DNA from: Candidatus Nealsoniibacteriota bacterium
Lineage (GTDB): Bacteria > Patescibacteriota > Minisyncoccia > Minisyncoccales > MHMH01
Reading direction: 5' to 3'
NCBI GenBank assembly: GCA_016181985.1
Contig: JACOYG010000002.1
Span: 1-21,256, forward strand
DNA length: 21,256 nucleotides
Shown here piece after piece: positions 1-6,346 of this stretch. A program made the translations under genes and the position numbers. Every line of letters starts with the position of its first letter. Position 1 is the first letter of the stretch. Under the pieces are notes generated by a model, which ran no database searches, was not told the DNA's origin, and saw nothing but the letters and a program-made list of their open reading frames with translations.

Positions 1-852
1 AAACATCTTTTCGAATTCTGAACTTTTAGCCCATTGGTGATTAATCGTTTTGCCTAAATATCTGACATTCCCTTCATCGGCGCTTTTTTCATTGGAAAAA
101 GCAATATTTTTATAATCAAACAAAACAGCGCAAAGCAAACTCGTAAAAGATAAAAAACTCGTAAAGGGAGTATGGCCGTTTAAGTATCCATTTTTGTTTA
201 ATTCCAATAATTTTTTATCAATTATCCTCTCAACGATAATCTGTTTTTTTATTCCGGAAACCTTTACCGCCCGTTGAATTTTTTCTATCGGATTTACGGT
301 GAATAAAGAAATCTCCTTATTCTCCTTTTTTAATTTTTCAAGCGTAACAATTGAATCCCTCCCGCCGGCAAAGGGCACCAAATACCTTGAGCTCAAACCG
401 GGAAATTTTTTAACCGTTTTATCCCTAAGGGGCACCCCACACGGATTAAAAAATTTTCGGGTTCTCGCTTTTATGTTGAGGAAATTTTTTAGCCGCCAGT
501 CGATTTTATTCTCGTAAAAAAACTGCCCCATGCCCTTAATAATTAAATCCTTCCACCATTTAATTTGTTCTTTATACAAATAGCCGGCTTCAATAACGAT
601 TTCGGGCGAGCAAGTCGTTTTCCAATAACTTAGCATTTCTATCAATCCAATATGGAAAATTAAATTGTCCAATGAAACGGGGTCGAATCCCGTTTCATTT
701 ATATTTTTAATAATGAGCCGGGGCCGAAAACTGATGCCCGGAGGTATTTCAAAAAAGAAGGAAATCTTTAAATTTCCCCCTTCAATTTTATAATCATAAT
801 TCCGATAGATGAATTCGGGATATTTTGCTCTTAGGATTTTATATTTTTCCAT
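1..852 (-). CDS. murL: MurL-like UDP-MurNAc-L-Ala-L-Glu epimerase, N-terminal 284 residues (cut by window edge)
   Basis: The frame is open from ATG at 850-852 to base 1 with no stop, giving 284 residues of an unfinished protein. It carries a PP-loop-like segment, VPFAGGRDSIVTLEKL (about residues 159-174), and later SNEKSADEGN (253-262). Both resemble what I recall of MurL, the enzyme that epimerises the L-Glu of UDP-MurNAc-L-Ala-L-Glu to D-Glu, an alternative to glutamate racemase plus standard MurD. MurL proteins are roughly 450 residues, so about 60% is present. It starts one base after the mraY stop, so the two are almost certainly co-transcribed, and the cell-wall neighbourhood supports the call. 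The start has no clear Shine-Dalgarno sequence and probably depends on coupling to mraY. Alternative: another PP-loop/ATP-pyrophosphatase-like enzyme. The identity is from motif memory and context, not a search. Confidence 0.65.
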   Translation of the reverse strand, partial: MEKYKILRAKYPEFIYRNYDYKIEGGNLKISFFFEIPPGISFRPRLIIKNINETGFDPVSLDNLIFHIGLIEMLSYWKTTCSPEIVIEAGYLYKEQIKWWKDLIIKGMGQFFYENKIDWRLKNFLNIKARTRKFFNPCGVPLRDKTVKKFPGLSSRYLVPFAGGRDSIVTLEKLKKENKEISLFTVNPIEKIQRAVKVSGIKKQIIVERIIDKKLLELNKNGYLNGHTPFTSFLSFTSLLCAVLFDYKNIAFSNEKSADEGNVRYLGKTINHQWAKSSEFEKMF

Positions 853-853
853 A

Positions 854-1921
854 TTATCCCAATAACCTTATAGCCACTCCGATGATGGCTGCAATAACGC
901 CGATAATCCAAAATCTCATGGTTATCTTATAGTGCGGCCAGCCCTTGGCTTCAAAATGATGATGGATCGGCGAAGCCAGCAATATTTTTTTGTGCCTGAA
1001 TCTTTTGGAAAGAAGCTGTAAAATTACCGAGCCCGATTCAAAAACCAGCAAGAATCCGATAATCGGCAAAACCAAAACCGAATCGGTTAAAAATGCCACT
1101 ACGGTCAAGGTGGCGGTGAGCCCCATAACGCCGGTTTCTCCCATATAAAAACGGGCAGGAGGTATGTTATACCACAAAAAAGCCAGCACTGCTCCAAGTA
1201 TCACTATGCAAAAAGCCGCCAAGTCAATCTGTCCGCGGAATAAAGCAATGCCGGCAAAGGCGCCGAACATCGAGGCAAAAGCCCCGCCGGCCAAGCCATC
1301 AAGGCCGTCAATTACGCCGCCGGAATAAGCAGCCATGGTCGCCAAAACAAACAAGGGAATGTATAAAATTCCGATTCCTAAATCTCCAACGCCCGGGATA
1401 TGCAAAGTAGAAGCTCCCAATTTTGCAAAAAACCACCAACCCCCGATAAGCCCGATTAATCCCATTATCAAAAGCCGTTTCTTCAGTCCCAATCCTCCGC
1501 CAATATATTTACCCCTGCCTTTTATTTGAAGAATGTCGTCGGTTAATCCCAATAAAGCCGCGGAGATTAAAGCGAAAAATGGCAGCCAAGTTTGCCCCCT
1601 GCTTAAAAAATTTAACTTCCGAAACCACCACATATCAATTTTAGACAAAAAGAAAAATATAACGGCCAATATTAAAGGCACCGCCCAAATTAATAGGCCT
1701 CCTAACCTCGGCACCTGAGTTTCCCCTTCTGAATGAAATTTTTGGAAATAAGTTAAATCTTTGCCGTCAATGGCTTTTTGCCTTACTTCTTTTCTCCATA
1801 ATTTATGTTTGTATAAAAAATCGATTAAAAAAGGCGTAAACCAAAAAGCTACCAGAAAACTTAAAGCTCCCAGACTAAAAATTTTAATTACATCAATAGC
1901 GGCATTGGGCAAATAAAACAT
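854..1921 (-). CDS. mraY: Phospho-N-acetylmuramoyl-pentapeptide transferase (MraY)
   Basis: Integral membrane enzyme that transfers phospho-MurNAc-pentapeptide from UDP to undecaprenyl phosphate, making lipid I. The 355 residues match the family length and form about ten hydrophobic segments. Visible signatures are LTDDILQIKGRG (Asp128-Asp129), VIDGLDGLAGG (203-213), YMGETGVMGL (259-268) and SPIHHHFEAKGW (317-328), the histidine-rich loop typical of MraY. Two departures from the canonical enzyme are visible: the usual NAVNLTDG stretch is replaced by YSGGVIDG, and the usual MGD aspartate is glutamate (Glu262). The overall call is nevertheless secure. It lies downstream of the carboxypeptidase gene, separated by a 42-nt palindrome, and directly precedes the murL-like gene. 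Confidence 0.95.
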   Translation of the reverse strand: MFYLPNAAIDVIKIFSLGALSFLVAFWFTPFLIDFLYKHKLWRKEVRQKAIDGKDLTYFQKFHSEGETQVPRLGGLLIWAVPLILAVIFFFLSKIDMWWFRKLNFLSRGQTWLPFFALISAALLGLTDDILQIKGRGKYIGGGLGLKKRLLIMGLIGLIGGWWFFAKLGASTLHIPGVGDLGIGILYIPLFVLATMAAYSGGVIDGLDGLAGGAFASMFGAFAGIALFRGQIDLAAFCIVILGAVLAFLWYNIPPARFYMGETGVMGLTATLTVVAFLTDSVLVLPIIGFLLVFESGSVILQLLSKRFRHKKILLASPIHHHFEAKGWPHYKITMRFWIIGVIAAIIGVAIRLLG

Positions 1922-1930
1922 ACAATTAAA

Positions 1931-1972
1931 GATTTACGAAATCCACTCAAATTTGAGAGGATTTCGTAAATC
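1931..1972. repeat. 42-nt palindromic element, AT-rich type, copy 1
   Basis: Fills the gap between the carboxypeptidase stop and the mraY start. The outer arms GATTTACGAAATCC (1931-1944) and GGATTTCGTAAATC (1959-1972) are perfect inverted repeats, and the 12-nt centre CTCAAATTTGAG is itself palindromic, with one A/A mismatch between arm and centre. Each outer 13-mer is also a mini-hairpin (GATTT-ACG-AAATC). A second copy at 12227-12268 is its reverse complement with one base change. There is no U-tract, so it is not a standard terminator. It lies inside a likely operon. Confidence 0.93.
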
Positions 1973-1982
1973 AACAAATTGT

Positions 1983-2951
1983 TTACCACGAGTAAGCCAA
2001 GCCTAGCCAATTTATTAATTTTTCCATTTCTTGGAACCTGCTGTTAACGCCGTTGGCGCCCAGAATAACATTAATAATGTATCCCTTGTCTTTGGGAGCT
2101 TTCGTTACCAGAATAAAGCACCCTAAGGCTTTTTCCGTATAGCCGGTTTTGCCGCCAAGTATATTGGGAATTTTTCCCAATAGTTCATTAGTATTAACCA
2201 GTTCCGGACCATAAATATCAAGCTTGGGAGTGGATAAAACCTCCCAAAGCAATGGATACGGCAACAAATCCTTGGTCAGTTCAGCCAAATCGCTGGCTGT
2301 AGAGTAATTTATATCCTGGTCGGGCTTTTCCGGGTCAAGGCCGGTCGGGTTAAAAAATTTGGTATCGGTTAATTTTAATTTTCCGGATTCTTGATTCATC
2401 AGCTGAATAAATTTTTTTATAGTCATGCCGTCATAATCATTGGCCAAAGCGAATGCCGCATCGTTGCTTGACTCCATCAAAAGAGGATAAAGAAGATAAT
2501 TAACGGAGAGCGCCTTGCCCGCGGTGAGCTTGCCAAAATTTTCTTCTTGACTGATAGCTTCTTCGGAAATCTTAATCTCTTTTGAAAGATCGTAGTTATC
2601 TAAAACTATTTTGACGGTCATCAACTTTGTTAAACTGGCTATAGGGAGTTTTACGTCTTCCTCTTTCTCAAAAAGGACTCTTTCCTTTCCTTGATTATCT
2701 ACTAAGATAGAAATGGCCGACTTGGCTCCAATTTCTAAATCGGGAATATTTTCATCATGAATGGGTTTTAACTCGTTGATATGATTCTGAAAAGATACTT
2801 GTCGGGCTTCGGCGGCCAATAATACGGGGTTCTTTGCCATTTCCAGCCAATAAAAAAAATTACCTGAACGCTCTTTCAAGATATTAATTCCCCACCAACC
2901 CGGCAGGCTCAACAAAAAAAGAATTACCAAATACTTAAGATTCTTGGTCAT
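1983..2951 (-). CDS. D-alanyl-D-alanine carboxypeptidase, peptidase family S11
   Basis: Penicillin-binding serine peptidase that removes the terminal D-Ala of peptidoglycan pentapeptides outside the membrane. All three family motifs are visible: SLTK with catalytic Ser106 and Lys109, SSN at 161-163 (the S-x-N motif), and KTG at 268-270. One hydrophobic segment at residues 7-24 anchors or exports it. At 322 residues it matches the catalytic domain of DacA/PBP5-type enzymes but lacks room for the long C-terminal beta domain and amphipathic anchor of E. coli PBP5, so the N-terminal segment is probably the anchor. It lies between aspS and mraY on the same strand, with a palindromic element on each side. 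Confidence 0.92.
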   Translation of the reverse strand: MTKNLKYLVILFLLSLPGWWGINILKERSGNFFYWLEMAKNPVLLAAEARQVSFQNHINELKPIHDENIPDLEIGAKSAISILVDNQGKERVLFEKEEDVKLPIASLTKLMTVKIVLDNYDLSKEIKISEEAISQEENFGKLTAGKALSVNYLLYPLLMESSNDAAFALANDYDGMTIKKFIQLMNQESGKLKLTDTKFFNPTGLDPEKPDQDINYSTASDLAELTKDLLPYPLLWEVLSTPKLDIYGPELVNTNELLGKIPNILGGKTGYTEKALGCFILVTKAPKDKGYIINVILGANGVNSRFQEMEKLINWLGLAYSW

Positions 2952-2967
2952 TTAGATACAATTTTAG

Positions 2968-3009
2968 GAGGTTCGACCTCCCCCAAAATTACGGGGGAGG
3001 TCGAACCTC
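2968..3009. repeat. 42-nt palindromic element, GC-rich type, copy 1
   Basis: Two perfect 17-nt arms, GAGGTTCGACCTCCCCC and its reverse complement, enclose an 8-nt loop (2985-2992). Each end holds a 13-mer that is itself a hairpin (GAGGT-TCG-ACCTC). It begins 6 nt past the aspS stop and ends upstream of the carboxypeptidase gene. A near-identical copy lies at 11759-11800 and shortened relatives lie inside murC. The 13+16+13 layout is the same as in the AT-rich copies. There is no U-tract on the coding side. Confidence 0.93.
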
Positions 3010-3015
3010 AAGACA

Positions 3016-4329
3016 TTACGGCGTCAGGCGTTTTACCCCTCTATATATATAGGTTACCTCTCTCACATTATTAATGTTGAAAATTTTCATTAACATTCTG
3101 GAAGGCCCCAAACCGAAACCGCCGTGCGGAGGACAGCCGTATTTAAAGAAATTCAAGTAATGTTTAAGAGTTTCCGGCTTCAATTTTTTTTCTTTAACCT
3201 GTTTGAGCAATACTTCGTATCTGTGTTCTCTTTGGGCGCCGGTAGTAATTTCTAAACCGTTCCATAAAAGGTCGAAACTTTTTGTAAGCTTGGGATTATT
3301 TTCCAAACGCATATGATAAAAAGGGCGAACCTCTTTGGGATATTCGGTAACAAATACGAATTCATGCCCCTTTTCCTTTAAAATCCACTCGCTTAATTTT
3401 CTTTCTTCCTCCGGGCTTAAGTCGCCTTCTTTTTCTGATGCTATCTTCAATTCGGCAAGAATTTTTTTGGCATCGGCCATAGTAATCTGCGGGAAAGGAA
3501 TTTTCGGAACAATTAATTTTCTTCCGTAGTTTTCTTCTATTTCTTTTTCGTATTTTTCTTCAATTTTACCGATGGCGTATGCTATCGCGTCTTGTTCAGC
3601 GCTGATAATGTCAAGGTGCGAATCAATAAAAGAAATTTCTGCATCATAGCCGGTAAATTCAGTGTCATGCCTTGAAGTAAATGACGGATTGGCCCTGAAT
3701 ACCGGTCCCACTTCAAAAACCCTTTCAAAACCTGAAGCCATGGCCATTTGTTTATAAAATTGCGGCGACTGGGCCAGGTACGCTTTTTTGTCAAAGTATT
3801 TAACCTCAAATAATTCGGCGCCCGATTCACTTGGTGAGGACATAAATTTCGGAGAATGTATTTCAATGTAACCCTGGCTCAGCCAATATTCTCTGAAACT
3901 TTGCTCCATTAGCGTCCAAACTTTAAAAATAAGCTGTTTTTGAGGACGCCTTAAATCGAGCCACCGCCAATTCATTCTTTTTTCAAGATTGGATTCTTCT
4001 TCCTCTTTCTCAAAAAGATGGATAGGCAATGCTTTAGCTTCCGACAGGATTTCCAGATTTTCTGCCTCAATTTCAATTTTACCGGTTGCAATATTCGGAT
4101 TAACCATTCTTTCCGGCCTCTCTTTGACTAACCCCTCGATAGAAACTACCCACTCGGACTTAATATCTTTGGCTAACTCCGGCTTTAAAACAACTTGGAT
4201 CAAACCAGAAATATCTCTTAGGTCGATAAAAACAATACTGCCGTGGTCTCTCCTTGTGTTTACCCAGCCGCAGAGTTTGACTTTTTCTCCGGCGCGATTG
4301 GTTGTTTCTTTAACTAAAATTCTTTCCAT
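3016..4329 (-). CDS. aspS: Aspartyl-tRNA synthetase, short archaeal/eukaryal type
   Basis: Class IIb synthetase that charges tRNA with aspartate. Residues 1 to about 95 form the OB-fold anticodon-binding domain (KVKLCGWVNTRRDHG, FIDLRD). The catalytic domain follows with motif 2 (FRANPSFTSRHDTEF) and motif 3 (GFGLGPSRML), ending in the family's RLTP. At 437 residues it lacks the large GAD insertion of standard bacterial AspRS (about 590 residues), so it belongs to the archaeal-type group. Enzymes of this group are often non-discriminating and also make Asp-tRNA(Asn) for GatCAB; that is inference here. A possible TATGAT -10 box at 4336-4341 would give a nearly leaderless mRNA. The upstream unit is closed by a terminator, so transcription probably begins here. 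Confidence 0.93.
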   Translation of the reverse strand: MERILVKETTNRAGEKVKLCGWVNTRRDHGSIVFIDLRDISGLIQVVLKPELAKDIKSEWVVSIEGLVKERPERMVNPNIATGKIEIEAENLEILSEAKALPIHLFEKEEEESNLEKRMNWRWLDLRRPQKQLIFKVWTLMEQSFREYWLSQGYIEIHSPKFMSSPSESGAELFEVKYFDKKAYLAQSPQFYKQMAMASGFERVFEVGPVFRANPSFTSRHDTEFTGYDAEISFIDSHLDIISAEQDAIAYAIGKIEEKYEKEIEENYGRKLIVPKIPFPQITMADAKKILAELKIASEKEGDLSPEEERKLSEWILKEKGHEFVFVTEYPKEVRPFYHMRLENNPKLTKSFDLLWNGLEITTGAQREHRYEVLLKQVKEKKLKPETLKHYLNFFKYGCPPHGGFGLGPSRMLMKIFNINNVREVTYIYRGVKRLTP

Positions 4330-4351
4330 AATGATATCATATCAAATTATT

Positions 4352-4394
4352 AAAAAAACAAAAGGGGCGCGCCCGGATTTCTCCAAGCGCACCC
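4352..4394 (-). terminator. Intrinsic terminator of the lipoprotein operon
   Basis: On the minus strand an 8-bp GC-rich stem (GGGTGCGC with GCGCGCCC, one G-U pair; plus-strand 4387-4394 and 4365-4372) with a 14-nt loop is followed by a run of U broken by one G. It lies just after the stop of the lipoprotein gene and before aspS. Confidence 0.85.
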
Positions 4395-4407
4395 GTTATT
4401 GATGGTG

Positions 4408-4944
4408 CTACTTATTACTGTTGCTGATCCTGATCAGAAGCGGCTCGGTTTCTAGAATCAGCGGCGCGTCAAAGGTTAAAATTTTTGCGCCGAAAACCAG
4501 ACCCATGGCGCCGGTTGCCGCGTCAATAAATATCCATCCATTGCACACAGCTGCCGCCCCGGAACCGCCGTAATAAATCCCGTCCAACGAAGGTGCGGTT
4601 AAAACAATGCTACTACTTATCGCATCCTCCGTTGAAGAAAGAAAGGCGCATGAGTTGACCGGCACTGTCGTGCTCACAAAGTAATGAGTCACGGCACCGG
4701 TATCGCTCATAATATAAGTATACCATTCATGGTTTACCAGATCTTGACGCCTGGTATACTCCGCCAAAACCGCCCTTAAAGGAAAGTTCTCTGTCCGAGG
4801 AACCGGAATTTTCGCCTCTGCCCGAGCGAACATCGCTGCCCGCGTGTCTATACTTTCTCGCCGTTGCAACTCCTGATCCGTGCAGGCTAACGAGAATGTC
4901 GCAATCATCAGAGCCATCATCCCAAGAATTATCTTGTTGCGCAT
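4408..4944 (-). CDS. Putative lipoprotein of unknown function
   Basis: 178 residues. The N-terminus is a lipoprotein signal: positive MRNK, a hydrophobic stretch, then a lipobox-like FSLAC with Cys21 as the likely lipidated residue. The mature part has a short charged region, then a Ser/Thr/Gly/Ala-rich, probably beta-structured domain with two further cysteines (in NSCAF and AVCNGW) that could form a disulfide. I do not recognise the family. The start is well supported: a strong Shine-Dalgarno sequence (AAAGGAGG) precedes ATG at 4942-4944, and the ATG overlaps the end of the upstream gene by 16 nt, implying coupled translation. It is last in a two-gene unit with its own terminator. Its more balanced base composition and strong ribosome site differ from the flanking housekeeping genes, which could mean recent acquisition. 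Confidence 0.8.
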   Translation of the reverse strand: MRNKIILGMMALMIATFSLACTDQELQRRESIDTRAAMFARAEAKIPVPRTENFPLRAVLAEYTRRQDLVNHEWYTYIMSDTGAVTHYFVSTTVPVNSCAFLSSTEDAISSSIVLTAPSLDGIYYGGSGAAAVCNGWIFIDAATGAMGLVFGAKILTFDAPLILETEPLLIRISNSNK

Positions 4945-5366
4945 ATTGTCTTCCCTCCTTTGTTTGGATATTCCCTATCAAGAATCTGGTATGGCAAATC
5001 CTTGTCTCGGAACTGCCCTTCAGTGTAATCCTTCAGAGCATCTTGGTTGTACCTTGCAATCGCCTCGCGACGAAGGCCCTTCGCCCCAGTCAGACTCGAG
5101 AGCGTATAGTTATGCTCACGAGTTCCGGGCTGCAGCTGCCCTAATTGATCAGTTAGGGCATCAATTTTCCCTTCAAGCCCCTGGATGGAGGCGCACTGGT
5201 TAAAGAAAGACTGGTACGCCTCTAGACGGAACTCGGCCGACTGAATTTGTATATGCGCCTCGCCACGGCCCACAATACCAGCCGTCGCAACGCGAATCCC
5301 AAAGCTCGCGAAGACTATCAACCAAACGGCAACCAGAACCCCCACAACCACCAAAACTGCTTTCAT
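4929..5366 (-). CDS. Small membrane-anchored helical protein of unknown function
   Basis: I chose ATG at 5364-5366 because AAGGAGG lies 8 nt upstream; an upstream in-frame ATG at 5393 would place that site inside the gene. The 145-residue product begins with a transmembrane segment (MKAVLVVVGVLVAVWLIVFA), followed by FGIRVATAGIVGRGEA and a helical region rich in Gln, Glu, Leu and Ala that includes FFNQCASIQGLEGKIDALTD, suggestive of a coiled coil. It is presumably held in the membrane with the rest outside. Function unknown. It precedes the lipoprotein gene with a 16-nt overlap, so the two probably act together at the cell surface; that is inference. A consensus promoter lies at 5449-5476. 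Confidence 0.8.
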   Translation of the reverse strand: MKAVLVVVGVLVAVWLIVFASFGIRVATAGIVGRGEAHIQIQSAEFRLEAYQSFFNQCASIQGLEGKIDALTDQLGQLQPGTREHNYTLSSLTGAKGLRREAIARYNQDALKDYTEGQFRDKDLPYQILDREYPNKGGKTICATR

Positions 5367-5448
5367 GTTTTCTCCCTCCTTTTTATTTTTCAAAGTCGCT
5401 ATTTCTTATATCTTACCTTCTTTCCTAAAAATCCGTTCTGAATAAAGT

Positions 5449-5476
5449 ATTATAGCACTCACCTAAAAAAAGTCAA
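5449..5476 (-). promoter_or_regulatory. Sigma-70-type promoter of the lipoprotein operon
   Basis: On the minus strand TTGACT (5471-5476), a 16-nt spacer and a perfect TATAAT (5449-5454). Transcription would start near 5442, leaving a leader of about 75 nt before the ATG at 5366. This is one of the best promoter matches in the window. Confidence 0.8.
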
Positions 5477-5548
5477 TGGCAAAAAATTATGTCTTAGTAA
5501 CGGGTAAACAAAAGGGGTGCATCAACCATTTTTGCCCTGCATTCTAAC

Positions 5549-5586
5549 AATATCGCTAACGTGGCGATAGCTACGTTAGCGATATT
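5549..5586. repeat. 38-nt palindrome with 14-nt perfect arms
   Basis: AATATCGCTAACGT (5549-5562) and its exact reverse complement (5573-5586) flank a 10-nt centre. The centre contains GCGATA, which can also pair with TATCGC in the left arm, so a shorter alternative hairpin exists. It lies 14 nt beyond the YjbQ-family stop and upstream of the lipoprotein operon promoter. There is no U-run on either side. Only one copy was seen in the window. The rest of 5477-5600 shows nothing I can assign. Confidence 0.85.
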
Positions 5587-5600
5587 AACAATGAAAGAGC

Positions 5601-6047
5601 TTAGTCGCCTCCCATTATTTGGATTTGAATTTTTCTGGGACGGGACCTGTCCAGTTCCACAACGAAAATTCTTTGCCATTGGCCGAGCTGCAATTCTCCG
5701 CCGATTATGTTGAGGGTTAGATTAGAAGGAAAATGAAGAGCCAAGCAATGAGAATGGCCGTTTTTGCATTCCCCATCGCACACGTTGACGGTTCTTATGG
5801 TAAAATCGTTATGACTATACGACAAATCTTTGGGAGATAATTGGGCTAAATGTTTTTTAAAATCGTTTAATAAAAGAGGCTCATTCTCGTTTAAAAAAAC
5901 AGGGCAAGTCGTATGCATGGTTTGCACATTAACCAAGCCATCTTTAATTTGGCTTTCTTTAATGAATCCCTGAACCGCTTCGGTGACGTCAATAAATTCA
6001 AATTCCTCTTTGGTATTTAGAGAGAGTGTTTTATTGATTATCTTCAT
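5601..6047 (-). CDS. YjbQ/UPF0047 family protein
   Basis: 148 residues from the preferred ATG (6045-6047); a farther upstream ATG at 6092 would add a tail not usual for the family, which normally starts like this with a short beta strand (MKIINKTL) and is about 135-145 residues long. Conserved features visible are VQTMHTTCPVFLNENEP, the GHSHCLAL segment, and GGELQLGQWQRIFVVELD. The grouped histidines and Glu/Asp are the likely metal or active-site residues. E. coli YjbQ has been linked to a minor thiamine-phosphate synthase activity, but the physiological role of the family is unsettled. No Shine-Dalgarno sequence is visible. It lies downstream of the proline-rich protein gene, from which a terminator separates it. 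Confidence 0.88.
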   Translation of the reverse strand: MKIINKTLSLNTKEEFEFIDVTEAVQGFIKESQIKDGLVNVQTMHTTCPVFLNENEPLLLNDFKKHLAQLSPKDLSYSHNDFTIRTVNVCDGECKNGHSHCLALHFPSNLTLNIIGGELQLGQWQRIFVVELDRSRPRKIQIQIMGGD

Positions 6048-6066
6048 TTTAATTCTAATTTTTATG

Positions 6067-6108
6067 ATAAAATAAAACCGCCCCGGTTGCAAGACCCGGG
6101 CGCAGTTT
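6067..6108 (-). terminator. Intrinsic terminator after the proline-rich protein gene
   Basis: GC-rich stem CGCCCCGG (6079-6086) with CCCGGGCG (6095-6102), one mismatch, extended by AAAAC/GTTTT outer pairs. On the minus strand it is followed by an AT-rich tail (GTTTTATTTTA). The symmetric outer A/T runs could let it work both ways. Confidence 0.75.
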
Positions 6109-6116
6109 TAACGGAA

Positions 6117-6326
6117 TTACATTCCGGGTATGGGAGGCGGGGTGGGACGCGATGGAGGCGCAGGCGGAACCGGAGGTGATGGCGGAACTGGAGGAACGGG
6201 CGGAGAAGGCGGAACTGGAGGAGTGGGTGGAGTTGAGGGAGAAGACGGCCCCTTCTTCCTGCTAGCGGCCGCATAAACCCCTATCCCCACCGCTATCAGA
6301 ACTAAAATTATGGAAAGCAATGTCAT
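6117..6326 (-). CDS. Small proline-rich membrane protein
   Basis: 69 residues. It starts with a single hydrophobic helix (MTLLSIILVLIAVGIGVYAA), then RKK, then a C-terminal half of about 40 residues that is mostly Pro with Ser, Thr, Val and Ala in PPxPP-type repeats, ending PIPGM. By the positive-inside rule the RKK suggests a cytoplasmic proline tail. The repeats would form a stiff polyproline helix and would need EF-P for efficient translation; efp is present in this window. Repetitive DNA underlies the repeats, so length may vary between strains. It begins 20 nt or so after murC and ends at an intrinsic terminator, so it may be the last gene of the thpR-murC unit. Function unknown. Confidence 0.7.
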   Translation of the reverse strand: MTLLSIILVLIAVGIGVYAAASRKKGPSSPSTPPTPPVPPSPPVPPVPPSPPVPPAPPSRPTPPPIPGM

Positions 6327-6346
6327 GTTAATTTATACAATTAAGC

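Noticed and set aside
3989..4402. Plus-strand 137-residue frame opposite aspS
   Set aside because: Antisense shadow of a well-supported AspRS gene; Ser/Leu-rich composition and no ribosome site.
4880..5203. Plus-strand frame of 107 residues opposite the lipoprotein pair
   Set aside because: No promoter or ribosome site on that strand, whereas the minus genes have both.
6062..6274. Second minus frame rich in Arg, Leu and Pro overlapping the proline-rich protein
   Set aside because: Alternate-frame reading of the same GC-rich repeats; it crosses the terminator hairpin, while the other frame has a clean membrane helix.
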